From assembly GCA_020747015.1 (NCBI GenBank), contig JAGTJM010000049.1, positions 1-64,000 of the forward strand: a stretch of DNA of 64,000 nt. Direction: 5' to 3'. The notes under the pieces were generated by a model. That model worked only from the letters and a program-made list of their open reading frames with translations. It was not told where the DNA came from and did no database searches. Origin of the DNA: Pyrenochaeta sp. MPI-SDFR-AT-0127 (lineage: Eukaryota; Ascomycota; Dothideomycetes; Pleosporales; Cucurbitariaceae). Positions 1 to 11,725 of the stretch are shown piece after piece. Within the stretch, counting starts at the first letter, position 1. Each line of letters opens with the position of its first letter. Position numbers and translations under genes: made by a program.

Positions 1-629
1 TTGTTCATCGCCATTGCCATGTTTAATGCCATTGGCATCAACATAGCGTTGATGTTCCATCCTCCGAGAAGTGGTAACTGCGGTACTACAGCTTGAGGCG
101 CAGGAGGAGGAGGCGCCAATTGTTGCTGGGCCCGTTGTTGTTTTTGCGCTTGAAATTGCGCCTTTCGAGTCTCACGGACTTCTCTCTCTGTGAGCGCAGG
201 CGGAAGGTCTCCCTTTCGCACGCCGGGATAGCCAGACATTGCATCTCTTACCCAAGTCCTGTCAAAGAACCATGGGTTCTCGATCATGACCGGGCAGGGA
301 CGGCCAATATGACCATGCTCCCGGGTGTTGTTGCAAAGCACGCAAACGCACTTCTGCACCCGCCAGTTTCGCCGGTGATGTTCAGCCACCTCATTGCCGC
401 ATCGAATGCAGCGTCGATGCTTTTTCTTCATACCAGCTGAGCCTTTTGAGTTGTTGAACATTTGTCCCCAGAGCTCAATAAGGTCGTCAGTGGCGTAATG
501 GGCACGCCCGGGCTGTTGTTGACCGCGGTTTGGGTCCTTGCCATCACCACCACCACCGCCACCACCGTTGTTTGGGGCTAGGGCAGCGAGAGCCTGACCA
601 GGGCCTTGTTGAGCTTGTACATCGGCCAT
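1..629 (-). CDS. Cysteine-rich hypothetical protein, 3' end off the window
   Basis: Open from an ATG at 629 down to the left edge with no stop, giving the first 209 residues of an unfinished protein. Residues 22-28 are a seven-glycine run in a low-complexity start. Residues 67-112 form a basic cysteine/histidine cluster (C74, C77, H84, H85, C94, C96, C99, H105, H107, C112) that looks like one or two zinc-binding sites. Residues 155-185 are Gln/Ala/Pro-rich and the visible end is Met/Asn/Ala-rich. I do not recognise the family. The cluster suggests a nucleic-acid or protein-binding role, but that is only inference. An intron or the real C-terminus may lie beyond the edge. No alternative reading on the other strand is convincing. 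Confidence 0.65.
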   Translation of the reverse strand, partial: MADVQAQQGPGQALAALAPNNGGGGGGGDGKDPNRGQQQPGRAHYATDDLIELWGQMFNNSKGSAGMKKKHRRCIRCGNEVAEHHRRNWRVQKCVCVLCNNTREHGHIGRPCPVMIENPWFFDRTWVRDAMSGYPGVRKGDLPPALTEREVRETRKAQFQAQKQQRAQQQLAPPPPAPQAVVPQLPLLGGWNINAMLMPMALNMAMAMN

Positions 630-2173
630 TGTTTGACTGATGAGAATTTGCTTGCGAGGTAGTTCAAGCGTCTGTAACTGTGCAGTGTTAGCAGTATTTG
701 CAAACTGGGGTGAGGAAGCTCGGAGAGGTTGGGGACCTGCTGTTATTATATGTGCGTGCCGAGCCGCTAGAATGGCGTGCTAGTTGGCTTCACCTTCAGC
801 ACGGAATGGTGAAGAGTGCGGAGTGAGGAGCAAGACGTAGCGTTCACTTTTCAGAGTGGACAGACAATTACCCTTCAAGGAGGAAGAGTTATCGATATTC
901 TACATCATAACTGTTCAATAGCTAACCATATGCTCAATAAATGTTCAATTTCTTCTTTCTGCTTCTTTTCCCTTTATTGTCCCAGCTCTTTATGCCTCTT
1001 TTTGCCTCCCCAAACATGGATTCCTCTCCGCCAGCTTTCGTCCTTCTGTCTCACTGCGCTCTCTTTACATCTTTTCTGCTTCTCTAATCTCCAAACCACT
1101 GATTTTCGAGTATTCCAATTTGAAGCCATCTTTATTACCCCTTTAACTTTCTCTTAGACCTTCACGCTTCTTTTTGAGACAGAAGGAATCGGTCTCCGGT
1201 GTCAAAATCGATATGTGTCTCGTTTAGGCATTCTTTTCCCTCCGGCATTTGCATCGTCATTTTGGAAGACTCTTGTCCTTAATATCTTCTTTGCTTCGTT
1301 GGCCAGTCAGACTCCACAGCATGGTCTCTGGCTACATATCTTTCACTCTGTCATAACCGTAAAGGATGTACCGTTCTGTGTGCTACATGATTGTTATCAT
1401 GCTATGATGAGCGATTAAGTTCGTAATACACCGTAGTCCTTTGTTAGATTGCAGGACGAAGTCTTCCATGAAACATCGCTCGCATCAGTCATATAGATGG
1501 CTCTGCACTTCGACAGCTCTTACCATCAGAGGAAGGTTCTATAGCCTGAATTGCCATGGCTGACAGTCTGTTCACCGTCATTGCCATCATCTAAGCATAT
1601 GATTCAGCGTAATTACTTGTTGATTCGACTGGATATCATATGGCGACGAAGCAGCACTCTTCTGCCACTCGCTTACCGAAGCTCTCACACATGACAAGAG
1701 ATAGGTTCGCACATCACCATGAGAGCTTGCAAGAATACAGGATATTTACCTCGGTTTGGGCTACAATCCCTCCTTCTCAATATGTGGCAGCGTGCGTCTT
1801 TCGTACTCAATGGCAGTCACGCCCTCGAAGCACAACAATGCAGTCACATTTGGCAACTACGTTGGCAACAAACATTCCTACTTTATGCTTGAACTTATAT
1901 CGACTTTCCATCTCACCATTCACTGATCAGTAGCCGTTAGGCTATCAGATAGCATCCTACTTAAACAGCACCTACGCACCGAGGAGAGCCCACAGCTTCT
2001 TTCATTGAGACGTTTTCTCTCACGCCCACAGCCGGACGTTCTTCCTATTTATTGATCCATCTCTTTTGACCCAGCACCACAGCCGCTGAAAGCTCAGCGT
2101 AAGTTCGCAGCGTTGCGGACAGGTTTGACAAGATGTAAGCATCGTACAGCAGTTACCTCCTCCTGACTGGTTC
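630..2173. other. Intergenic, no gene seen
   Basis: About 1.5 kb between two divergent loci. Short open frames exist at 816-1157, 1215-1418 and 1640-1933 but none shows domains, codon bias or splice continuity. A consensus donor GTAAGT at 2100 pairs with a CTGAC branch site and AG at 2183, so part of this stretch may be 5' leader of the next locus. Confidence 0.5.
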
Positions 2174-3389
2174 ATGCTGACAGCACAACAGCACCAGCAC
2201 TCAGCCGTCACCACGTTTCCTCTCATCTGCGGACCGTGCGGACCTACTGGGCCGAGACACCCACGACCTTCACTCCAGCTCGAGACCATTCGTGAAGTGA
2301 GCATCCTGGATTCCTCGATAGGGCCCAGACCCAATTTAGGGAGGGCTAGTACAGTCCAGCTTGGGCAAAGGAATCCACAGCCAGTAACGCCTCCTGAGCG
2401 GAGTCTTGCAGAGATTATCCGAAAGGGTCCAGACCGAAGTCCCTGGAGCCGAAAGAGCCCTTATTGCATTGACAAAGACATTGGGTTGGAAGAGAAGCTC
2501 AAAGCCCTGGAAGCTGCAAGACAGCAGAAAAAGGAAGTCAGGCAGATACGTCGAGCGTCCCGCCAACTGGACGGCTCCAAACCTGTCACCCCCGGAACCT
2601 CGCCTGATATTAGTCGAGCCAATTCCTTTACAAATCGCTTTGTCCCAGGCGTGCTCCAACGCGCTGGCACAGGCGACTCGGTTACGTCGAGCAACTCCAA
2701 CAATTCAGCTCACTCCTCCAAGTCGAGCAAACGCTCGAATCTGAACCGTGTCGAGACTATCAGCAATGATCGAGACCTTGAAGGACATGAAGCACGGCAA
2801 GAGCAGCAGCTACGAGAATCTGGCGCTAGAGCGGACTGCAAGCCAGATTCTACATCACATGGAGGGCAAGGACAGCGAGGATTCTTTGGAATCTACAAGA
2901 GCAAGAGTGCTCGGTGCGTGCCCCTCGTGCCTATGCCGTGTATCTTGAAGACTGACGATGCTCAGCGAACGCCCGAGCTATCTACGGACCGAATCGGTGT
3001 CTCGACGTGATAAGCTTCGCCCCGACTTCCTCAAGAAAAATTGGAGCCGCAATCGTCGAGCACAGTCCGACGAGTAGATCGTTCATTCACTGCTCGTCGG
3101 CAAAGGAACACTCGCGCCTTGCTGCCGTTGAACATTTGCTTGTCATTACTGAGGACTTGCTCCAGCGACTCATAGATGCGGAGGGCATTACGAGCAGTGG
3201 GTGGCTACCAGCAACGCCCCAGGTAAGGCTTGTAATGAAGGACTCAATTTTGTGGTGGTTGACTTGAGATCACAGGCACAGCATGCAGCAACGTACAATG
3301 CTGCAAGTGTTAGTGGAAGTACGTTCAGCGGAAGTGTGGCGGAGAGCGTGCCTGCAAGTCGAAGGAGCAGTGTTGCACCGCTGGAGTAA
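2174..3389 (+). pseudogene. Ser-rich hypothetical gene, apparently broken by a stop/frameshift near 3075
   Basis: A coherent protein begins around 2174 (Ser/Thr/Lys/Arg-rich, with a helical Glu/Lys stretch near residues 104-122). It crosses a good intron at 2914-2965, continues with about 36 natural-looking basic residues, and meets TAG at 3075-3077. Immediately downstream, in the next frame, a second natural-looking stretch runs (hydrophobic/acidic, about 3110-3222), then an intron at 3223-3275 and a serine-rich tail ending TAA at 3389. No GT-AG intron of suitable length joins the two frames, so the locus looks like one gene with a 1-nt shift or nonsense change, or an assembly error. The start is also doubtful: a possible leader intron 2100-2183 would remove the ATG at 2174. 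The family is not recognised. Confidence 0.45.
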
Positions 3390-4044
3390 GGCCTGAGAAT
3401 CACATGGCTCCATCCTTCTGTCCATCAAAAACGTTATTGTGCTCACTACCCCCTCACAGTCTCACTTCCGATCGCTTGATCGACTACAATACCCAACTTC
3501 CACATCACCACTTGATCAACGATCACAACGCGCTGCACTCACCTCACCACATCCAAAATCCGCAGATGGTTCGTGGTAATAGCGACACCCATTTCCCCAG
3601 CTTTGCGCAGCCGCAACCCGGACAGCTCGTTTCAAGGACAGCCAGCGATGTGATTCCGCAACCTAAGCCACTACCTGTTGGTCAGTTTCCCGGCCATGGT
3701 CGTGGAAGAGTGCAGTGGAATCTGGGGTCAGAAAATTAGGACTGGGTGTTTGAATGCATTGATGTTCATTGAGTTATGGAGTCTAAAAGCTTTACTCATG
3801 TTTGGGCTTCTTCTGGCACTCGCCAGAACTGTCAACTCTTCGATCATCACTATTCCTATCAGTACTTCCAAACTCAAAGTCCTCATGCTTCGTGAAAAGT
3901 ACACCGATCATTTGAAGTCATGAGTGATATACACCTCTTCTGTCGTCAGCGACTTTAATCGTCGCCAACAACCAAGTCTACCTAGTGGCACAGTCCGTTT
4001 GCCATGTCCTGAACGCCAGAAAACATGACCGTCTAGCCCAACTA
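3390..4044. other. Convergent 3' spacer, no gene seen
   Basis: Between the 3' ends of the broken locus and eIF3g. An open frame at 3404-3739 is His/Pro/Gln-rich and has no family feature; it is most likely untranslated sequence. Confidence 0.45.
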
Positions 4045-4987
4045 CTAAGCCTTCTTCGCAAATTCGACGCGTAGAATGAGATGCCCGAAACCGACTGTAA
4101 AGCGTTAGAATCAATCTGAGTCCAAGCATGAGGAGCAACTTACATCCATCCATCTTCTCAGCCGCCTTTGCAGCATCTGTCCTGTCTGCATAGCTGACGA
4201 AAGCGAAGCCCTTTGCGCGACCGGTCTCTCTATCCTTGGCCAAGAATACCCTTGTAACATGTCCATATCGCGAGAACATGTCTCTCAGATCCTGCTCTTC
4301 CGCAAACTCGCTCACGTTGGTAACACGTAGTGTCGCGCTGTCATCCCTATCAAACTTGCCGCCCATCTTCTCACCAGCACCGCCCCTGCCTCGCAGATGT
4401 GGCGGTACGTAGCCTCCGGATCCAGCGCCGAGACTACCACCGGCACCAGGCGCATCGTCTGGCATATCGGCGGGCGCAACGTCGCCCTCGGGGGCCATGG
4501 TGTCTTTGAAGGGACACTTTGTGGTGAAATGGTCGCCCTGGCAGATACGGCACTTGATCTTTGCATTCTTCAACTCGGCCTTCTTCTTCGCCTCATCGCC
4601 CTTGTCCTCTGCGCTCGCCTTCCAGTTCGATACAGGACGGAAAGCAATGTTTTCTGCTACTGAGACAGTGTCGGTCTGTGGTCCGGCGGGCTTGCCCTTT
4701 TCCTGGCCGAATTTTGCCCATGATTTTCGCTCGGCGACGCGTGGGTTTACAGTGGTTTTTATGAGGGTCTTCTTGATGCGACGTGTGGTCTTGTACTTTT
4801 TGCCGTCGCCGCCGATGCGGTAAGAGACTATGGTCTCGGTTCCGTCCTTGTTCTTGGTTATGGTTTGTTGGGGAAGGGCGACATCGAGGTCGTCGTCTTC
4901 TTCCGCCCAGTCGGTGCGGCTATGAGGTTGTCAGTATACATATGGTGGGTAGGAGGTGGAGAAGACGCACCCTGCTACCCGTGACAT
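4045..4987 (-). CDS. TIF35: Translation initiation factor eIF3 subunit G
   Basis: RNA-binding subunit of eIF3, which joins the 43S pre-initiation complex in the cytoplasm and supports scanning. Three exons (4987-4971, 4919-4144, 4094-4045) encode 280 residues, the usual length. Introns 4970-4920 and 4143-4095 have GT-AG ends. Residues 1-120 are the acidic/basic eIF3g N-terminal domain, residues 129-141 a Cys/His zinc-knuckle-like motif (CRICQGDHFTTKC), residues 178-183 the VPPHLR motif, and residues 201-280 an RRM with RNP1 (KGFAFVSY) near 243-250. The last exon restores the conserved GFGHLILRVEFAKKA ending, which confirms the second splice. Exon 1 is only 17 nt. The gene converges with the broken locus on its left. 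Confidence 0.95.
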
Positions 4988-5824
4988 ATTGCTGATTGTG
5001 TATGTGTGGTGCTGTCGGGTTTTGTGGTGGTTGTGTGCCGTTGCCGTGATTGAGTCTATCAGGGATCGAAAGTCAAGAAGTGGCGGCGGTGGGGCAATTC
5101 AATGTGTGCGCCAAGACTCCGCGCTAGTGTATGCTTACGACTCACCACACCTTCTGCCTTCTTGTCATATTGTTTCCCATGGATTGTTATCAGATTCATA
5201 AGCAATGCAAATACCCACAAGCCTTTGCTTTCCATGATTCATTGCGTGTATGTCGATGAGTCAACCAGGCTGACCGGCCTCAGCCTTGTTCTCATACGAT
5301 CAAGGACAGGAGCCTTGCTGCTCGTACAGCGACTTTTCAAATACAGTTTTATCAACCTATTCTAATTCATCTCACATTGGTGCGCCTGTCACATTATGAG
5401 CGTTGCTAGAGAAGAATCTCGAAGAGCGTAAAGATTGAGCCCAGGATTTATAGATCGAAACGTGAATGATTGAGTGGAGCGCCTTCAAAATATCCACAAG
5501 TTGAGAGCGATGTTCGTTTGGGCATTTGAGCATATGAATTCCGTTAGATCCAACATCTCGAACTCGAGGTGAGATGAGTGTGTATGATAAACTATGGTGT
5601 CGGGAGACAAGTATGACTAGAAAATCTAACATGGTCGTCTAGCCATCTAGATGCGAAAGTAGATGCAAATGCAAGTCCCAACCCATCCCAATATGCTACG
5701 AGAGCGGTATAATGGTGAATGTGCAGATAGAACTATGCACAAGAATCCAAAGGAGTGTATTGAAGCGGGAAATGCAATAGACTTAAGAAAGTCTATACAA
5801 AGCAATGAAAACAATAGCGAGGCA
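4988..5824. other. Intergenic, no gene seen
   Basis: Promoter side of eIF3g and 3' side of the R3H gene. Open frames at 5102-5365 and 5372-5632 lack family features or splice continuity. Confidence 0.5.
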
Positions 5825-6935
5825 TCATACTAAACCATATAGTGGTCGAGGTAGAGGCGAGCAGATTTGGCCGTCATTTCCGCTCCTCAGCTTCGCACCT
5901 TTCAAGCCGATATATGCTTCGCGTCTTGCTGGGTTGCCGGTGGTGACTGACCATGTGCTGAGGCCATAGTAGACACCAATGTGATGTACGAGCCATCGCC
6001 CAAAGCTGCCTCCTACATCCTCTTCAGGTGTCTCAAAGAGCATGAGTTCCTTCTTGGCTTTCTCACCACCCTTGTCCAACTGGTCGTTCATTACACCATT
6101 ACGCCCTACAAAGACAATCTCATCGTCTTCACTGTCTGGATCAGCTGGCAAACCTTCCTGTTCTGCCTTGCGTTCCTTCTCCTCCCAATCTGCGACGAAC
6201 TTCCTGACCTCACCCTCGAGATCCATCAACAGGCCCTTTGCACCACGCGAACGCTTCAGCTTCTCACGGAGCTCCTTGGGTACTACGCCAGGTGTGGTGG
6301 GCTTCTTGGCAACAGTCTTGGTGGCGACCTTCTGGGCAACGGCGGCGGTCTTGCGCTCATTCGACTGCCGCTTGAGTCCAGCATCCCAAAGAGGTGCGAG
6401 ATAATAAGGGACGTGGGTCACGCGATGGGTGGGGTGGACCTCCCAGTCCTTTGGCAGAGGAGGTTCGGCATGTGGATTATTGAGGAGGCGATCTGTGCAT
6501 ACATCAACATCCAGTCCTTTCAGAAGAAAACATGTTGGGTAGCGAGTAAATGTTGTATGGCCTAGGAGGCGCGCAAAGCGTCTCTGAGAGAAACGTACCC
6601 TTCTCCCATCTCTGCCTGCGCTTGCTGCCTTCTTTGCCCTTGAGCAGAGCTTCACGCTTTACCAAGCTATCGCGGCGAAGCGGTGCTTTTCGCTGGTAGT
6701 AGCCGCCTGCCGTAGCCGCTGCCGCAGCACCTACGGGGCGCGTGGCGATAGACGGCGTATCGTGGTCATCGAGCGGAATCGCAAGCGTGACTGAGGTGCC
6801 TTGAAGGACGTTTCCTGGGGCGGAGATAGTCACAGAGCTCAGGGCGACGGTTGCCTGCTCAGTCCATGCTTCGATGTCGATGGGCTGCGGCGGAGCAGCT
6901 TGCTGAGGGCTCAAGGGAATATCGCCGATGGCCAT
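5825..6935 (-). CDS. R3H-associated N-terminal domain protein
   Basis: Two exons (6935-6599 and 6492-5825, intron 6598-6493, 106 nt) give 334 residues. Splicing joins RRQRWEK to DRLLNNPHA, the continuous signature of the R3H-associated N-terminal domain (about residues 78-165). A Lys/Glu/Arg helix and an acidic segment follow, then the R3H-like end (FGRWLVHHIGVYYGLSTWSV near residue 285) with TTGNPARREAY behind it. R3H domains bind single-stranded nucleic acids, so a nuclear RNA/DNA-binding role is inferred. The precise function in fungi is not known to me. The ATG at 6935 is the first in frame and opens directly into the family sequence. Confidence 0.85.
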
Positions 6936-7678
6936 TGTGGTGGCGTAGCGGAAGCAATTGACTGGGACACAAGCAGCGAAGAAGGCAAGAGGGAGAAATA
7001 GACCAGGAGGTTAGCTTGTAAAGAAGAGAACAAAGGAGAAAGGAGAAAGGAGTCCAATAATGTCCAGTGGGAAGGGGAACGTTGAGGGTCAAGTCGCGAT
7101 AAGTGCTGTGATAGGGACGCTATCGGGTCGTTCGCGTCATGCCGGGAGCCAATCGGCGCAGAACGTGGGGCAAGCCGCGGATCATGGAGAAAGACATCAG
7201 GAGTCACATCTTGGTGACTGTGTGCCTTGAATCGATGTGAGTATGACTCGAATAGGCAACACAGTTCAGCTGGTGACATGAGATCGTTGAAGTGTAGAAC
7301 TCAGCTGTTGATTTATGCTGGCGTTCTATCACATGCAACGTAACATGCAACGTCGAGATAGTAAGGAGACATTCCACTCTAAACTCTAGTCTTGCAGTTT
7401 GGAGACACCTCAAGGTGCCGTGAAACATGTGTGCCACTAAAGCTTTGCTTTCGCGTTCCTGATCCATAATGATCCTGTCTATATTGCAATGTATCCCCAC
7501 GCCCAATCCATGCCTGACTCGTGGTGCTGTTCAGGATGCCAGACTAAGATATGTGTCCCCCAAAGTCAAGGAGTCATGATTGGAGTTCCTAGCTTCTTTT
7601 TTCAACCTTCTTTACAGCTCTATCATGTTGCATCGCCTTATTTCGCACATGGCTGGACTTCAGTCTGGTTAAGAGTCT
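6936..7678. other. Intergenic, no gene seen
   Basis: Upstream of the R3H gene and downstream of the folate gene, both on the minus strand. Frames at 6911-7279 and 7204-7506 have no recognisable features. Confidence 0.5.
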
Positions 7679-9363
7679 TCATACTCGCCATATCGCGTCT
7701 GCCATCTTTGCGACCTGCGCCATCTCTTTTACATCATGCACCCTGATGATATCAGCCCCACCCTGTATCGCTGCCGTGACTGCAGCGGCAGTACCCCAGA
7801 CTCTGTCCTTTGCCTCTTTCACATCCGTAATCCTGCCCACGAATGCCTTCCTGCTCGTTCCCACTAGCCACGGAAGCCCTCGCAGACCAGGAAAGTCTCT
7901 CAATGCAGCTCCTTGTCGCAGCAGTTGGAGGTTATGCTCTTGAGTCTTCGCAAAGCCAATACCGGGGTCAAGAATAATTCTCCATCGCCGGATGCCCGCT
8001 TCTTCTGCTTTGTGGACACGCTCGAGGAGCTCTCTGCCTACAGTGTCGACGATGCCGTCAGGATAGGATGTTAGGCTATTCATAGTCTCTGGAGTGCCAC
8101 GCATATGCATGAGACATATCGTGCAACCGAGCTTAGCCACGGTAGGTAGCATGGCGTCGTCCATGACTCCTGCACTGACATCGTTGATAATGTCTGCGCC
8201 AGCTTTGATAGACTCTTCTGCAACATCAGCACGATATGTGTCGATACTGATTGCCACGTTCTTGGCTTCAGGGAGCGAGCGGATAAGCCGCACAGCTGGC
8301 AGAATTCGTGACAACTCTTCGTCTGAAGACACCTGAACTGATCCGGGCCGAGTTGACTGCCCGCCGACATCAATGATTGTAGCCCCAGCGTCGATGTGCT
8401 TTATGACGGTATCGGCGAGAGTAGCTTCGGCGATGTTGTAGTTCTTACCGCCGTCAGAGAATGAATCTGGCGTGACGTTCAGGATCGACATAATCCGGGT
8501 GTTCCGTTGTGATTGCAATGCAGAGATGTGAGGCATGAATTCTGCAAGTGGAGTCATCGATGATAATGGCTCTTCTGATGGAGGTAATTGTGAAAAGTGA
8601 CGATGGAGTGATTTCACAGAGGAGCCATATGTCAGTGCACTATCCTGAGGTATGATCCTGCTTTATGTTAGCACATCACACTCAGTAAGAGCCACAGCAA
8701 CGTACTCGCACAGGGGACGAAGCACAAATTCTCTTTCGAGCATGAGAGAATGTGGTATCTGGAGCCGATCATCCGAGTACTGGATGTCGTCGTAGAGTAA
8801 GATATCCAAGTCTATATTCCTTGGTCCCTTGGCTATTACTTTCACACGGCCCATGTTGTTCTCAATAGCCTGGAGCTGATCTAGGAGTTCAATTGGTGAT
8901 AGTGGAGTTTCTATCTACGGATGTTAGAATGTGATATCACTCGGTACACGTAGCTTACTTCACAAGCACCATTGACAAACTTGTCTTGATCAAGAACATA
9001 CATAGCCTTGGTTTCCCATAAGCTGCTCGTCCGTACTATCTTTATATTTCCGCTGGCCTCCATCTCTTTGCAGGCCCGCTCAATCATCGCTACTCTGTTG
9101 CCCAGATTGCTCCCCAAAGCGACAAACGCTCGGTGTGTCTTTCTGGCGGATTCATGGCGAAAGCGCACGCTCTGCTTCTGAAAGCTCTGTGAAGGCACCC
9201 AATTCTGGAAAGCAGAACACGGCCGGCATTGCATGCGTGCCAATTGAACTTGATATCTACGTGCTTGGCTTGGTATTCGTCCCTGTGGGATCGCAAATCT
9301 CCTCACCGTACTTTGGAATGACTTCGGCGAGCACAGTCGTAATGCGCCCGTACACAGTGACAT
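7679..9363 (-). CDS. FOL1: Folate biosynthesis enzyme: HPPK-DHPS fusion with a mitochondrial-type presequence
   Basis: Pyrophosphorylates 6-hydroxymethyl-dihydropterin and condenses it with p-aminobenzoate to dihydropteroate. Exons 9363-8959, 8914-8706 and 8657-7679; introns 8958-8915 (44 nt) and 8705-8658 (with GCTAAC branch site); 530 residues. Residues 1-75 are rich in Arg/Ser/Gln with almost no acidic residues, typical of a mitochondrial presequence. HPPK spans about 78-225 (ALGSNLGNR at 82, GPRNIDLDILLYDD across the second exon). DHPS follows (ILNVTPDSFSDGG, GGQSTRPGS, NDVSAG, GTSRKAFVGR). Yeast Fol1 also carries dihydroneopterin aldolase domains; none is present here. The first in-frame ATG after a possible leader acceptor at 9364 is used. 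Divergent from the nitronate monooxygenase gene. Confidence 0.93.
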
Positions 9364-9685
9364 TGCTGTGATTTTGGCATTAGTGAACGAATTTGCATGT
9401 GATGCATTTCGGAGGCGACGGAGCAAAAGTTCGCGCAGGTGCGGCCTTGGCGCGTACCCCGGATCTGATCGCAAAGGCGCTAGGCACATGGGGTTGGGTT
9501 GCTCCGCTTGACTTGTGCCTCGGCTTCTCAGTGTGCTTGCGAGAGTCGAGGAAGACTCCTCACGCCATAAGATCCCGCGGCTCCTCACTTCCTTTCTGCT
9601 CTTATTTTCTGTACTCCTGAACTATATCCCTCCTCCCACTTGTCTCACAGCCATAGCCTGTCACACCCGTCACACTATATCCACC
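9364..9685. promoter_or_regulatory. Shared divergent promoter, folate enzyme / nitronate monooxygenase
   Basis: Only 322 bp separate the two start codons, so both promoters must lie here or overlap the leaders. The right half is pyrimidine-rich, as often seen before fungal start codons. On the minus strand a CTAAT-like branch site and CAG end at 9364, directly before the FOL1 ATG, so FOL1 may have a leader intron. No defined transcription-factor site can be claimed. Confidence 0.5.
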
Positions 9686-10867
9686 ATGGCATCTCCACGT
9701 ACGTCACCTGTAACACCCCTTCACATGCCCATTGTGCTAACATGTTCCAGAGCAACTCCGCACAAAGCTCACCGACTTGCTGAAGATTCAGCACCCGGTC
9801 ATGCTTGCGGGCATGAACGTGGCCGCTGGACCCAAGCTCGCTGCCGCCGTCACCAATGCCGGAGGTATCGGCGTTATTGGCGGTGTCGGCTATACACCAG
9901 ACATGTTGCGGGAGCAGGTTGCTGAGCTCAAGGGATACTTGAACGACAAGAATGCACCATTCGGTATCGATCTCCTTCTTCCTCAGGTCGGTGGAAGCGC
10001 ACGCAAGACAAAGTATGTAGTGGCAATCACTTTTGCAATGGCGTTCATGGCTAACAAGGCATCAGCTACGATTACACCAAGGGCAAGCTAAACGAGCTCA
10101 CCGATATCGTCATTGACTCCGGTGCCAAACTTTTTGTCTCCGCCGTCGGCGTCCCGCCCAAGGCCGTCGTTGAGAAGCTCCACAAGGCTGGCATACTCTA
10201 CATGAACATGATTGGCCACCCCAAGCACATCAAGAAGTGCCTTGACCTCGGCGTTGACATCATCTGCGCGCAGGGAGGTGAAGGTGGTGGGCACACTGGC
10301 GATGTGCCGACCTCCGTCTTCATCCCTGAAGCTGTCAAGATGGTCAAGGGCTACAAGTCGCCATTGACTGGCGAGCAGGTGCAAATCGTCGCCGCTGGTG
10401 GCATGTACAATGGCCAGTCGCTTGCCGCGGCCCTCACATGGGGCGCTACTGGTGTCTGGGTAGGAACGCGCTTTGTCCTCTCTGAGGAGGCTGGCGCGCC
10501 CAAGGCTCACCAAGAGGCTGTCCGAACTGCCGGATGGGACGACAACATTCGTACCATCATCTTCACTGGCCGACCCCTCCGTATCCGCACTAACCCATAC
10601 GTCGCGAACTGGGAAGAGAACAGGGCGGCTGAGATCAAGGAGCTTACCAGCAAGGGCATACTACCTGTTGAGCATGATCTTGAGAAGCTGGGTGATGACC
10701 TTGATGATGAGACTATGGACAATGCACGGCCGTTCTTGATGGGCAAGGTCGCCGCAGCTGTCACCGAGAAGAAGAATGCTAGGGAGATCGTTGATGAGTT
10801 TGTCAATGATGCCGTAAAGTGGCTGCAGGTTGGCAACTCGTACATTGTGTCAAAGTCGAAGCTATGA
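9686..10867 (+). CDS. Nitronate monooxygenase (2-nitropropane dioxygenase family)
   Basis: FMN-dependent TIM-barrel enzyme that oxidises alkyl nitronates such as propionate-3-nitronate, generally viewed as detoxification. Exons 9686-9698, 9751-10012 and 10066-10867; introns 9699-9750 (GCTAAC branch site) and 10013-10065; 358 residues. N-terminal HPVMLAGMNVAAGPKLAAAV and GGIGVIGG are the family's flavin-binding start. AQGGEGGGHTGD carries the histidine proposed as the catalytic base, and AAGGMYNGQSLAAAL and VGTRF form the phosphate-binding region. The first exon is only 13 nt (four codons plus one base). There is no targeting peptide, so it is probably cytosolic. A related enoyl-reductase-type flavoprotein is a less likely reading. 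Confidence 0.93.
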
Positions 10868-11725
10868 GAGTCTTTTAGTTCGTCTGTATAGTATTTACCA
10901 AGCATAAACCGAATTCATCTATCCTTGACTACATCTTCCAGATCCATTGCATGAATTGTGTGATGCGTATGAGGGTGCATGATGACTAAACTTTGAAAGA
11001 GGATGACAACCTCGGATAAATGGTTCGACATTAACCATTTGAGTAAAACATTCAGCATAGATATAGAGTAGCTCTCTGCCTCACTCTCTATCTATCTTCA
11101 TGCTCGCAATTCTCAATATACTCCGCTCCACAATCGCTCTCAAGCCCGCCGTCCTCTCAAGTGTTGTTCTTTACAATTTAGGGGATTCTGTCCCGTTCCA
11201 ATCTCTAGATCCTGTGTCTTCCTATCTCCGTCTAGATAGCAAGCTGTTTATTGCTTGGTTACGAGATGCTGGAAGAAGAAAACGCCCCATTCATACAAGC
11301 ACCGTCACTTCCTTAATCATGGCTAACTCTGAGTAGGGAAAGGGTCAGCACGGGAAGAACTAAATGGTCATAGACAGTCTTGTCAGCCTCTGGTTACAGT
11401 CAGATTGAATCCTGCCCCACCTGTGATTGACAATGTGCTACCACCTCGTGCTTACGGTAGCCTTAGATGCCTATTCTGCATCTGCAAAAAGGGCTCAATA
11501 GCGGTCTCGCCGTTTGGAAATATCCCCGGGTTGTTCGCTAGAATTGCTTCGTCTGAGATTAGGATACACCATGTCCCCGAGATGCAGTCATACTTCTATT
11601 CGTGCTAACTACATAGGCTTGCTAGTTGTCATAAACGATGATATATCATAAATGTGAACTGCGACTTGCATTCGTTTCCATCCTGAACGCTCATTGCATT
11701 CCCAGAGTCAGATTCAATATCCGCT
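10868..11725. other. Intergenic, no gene seen
   Basis: Between two plus-strand genes. Small frames at 11100-11336 and 11405-11608 have no supporting features. The left third is presumably 3' UTR, the right third promoter of the acetyltransferase gene. Confidence 0.5.

Noticed and set aside
816..1933. Three modest plus-strand frames
   Set aside because: Composition is not protein-like, and there is no splice support or motif.
3404..3739. 111-codon His/Pro-rich frame downstream of the broken gene
   Set aside because: No family feature, and it sits where 3' UTR is expected.
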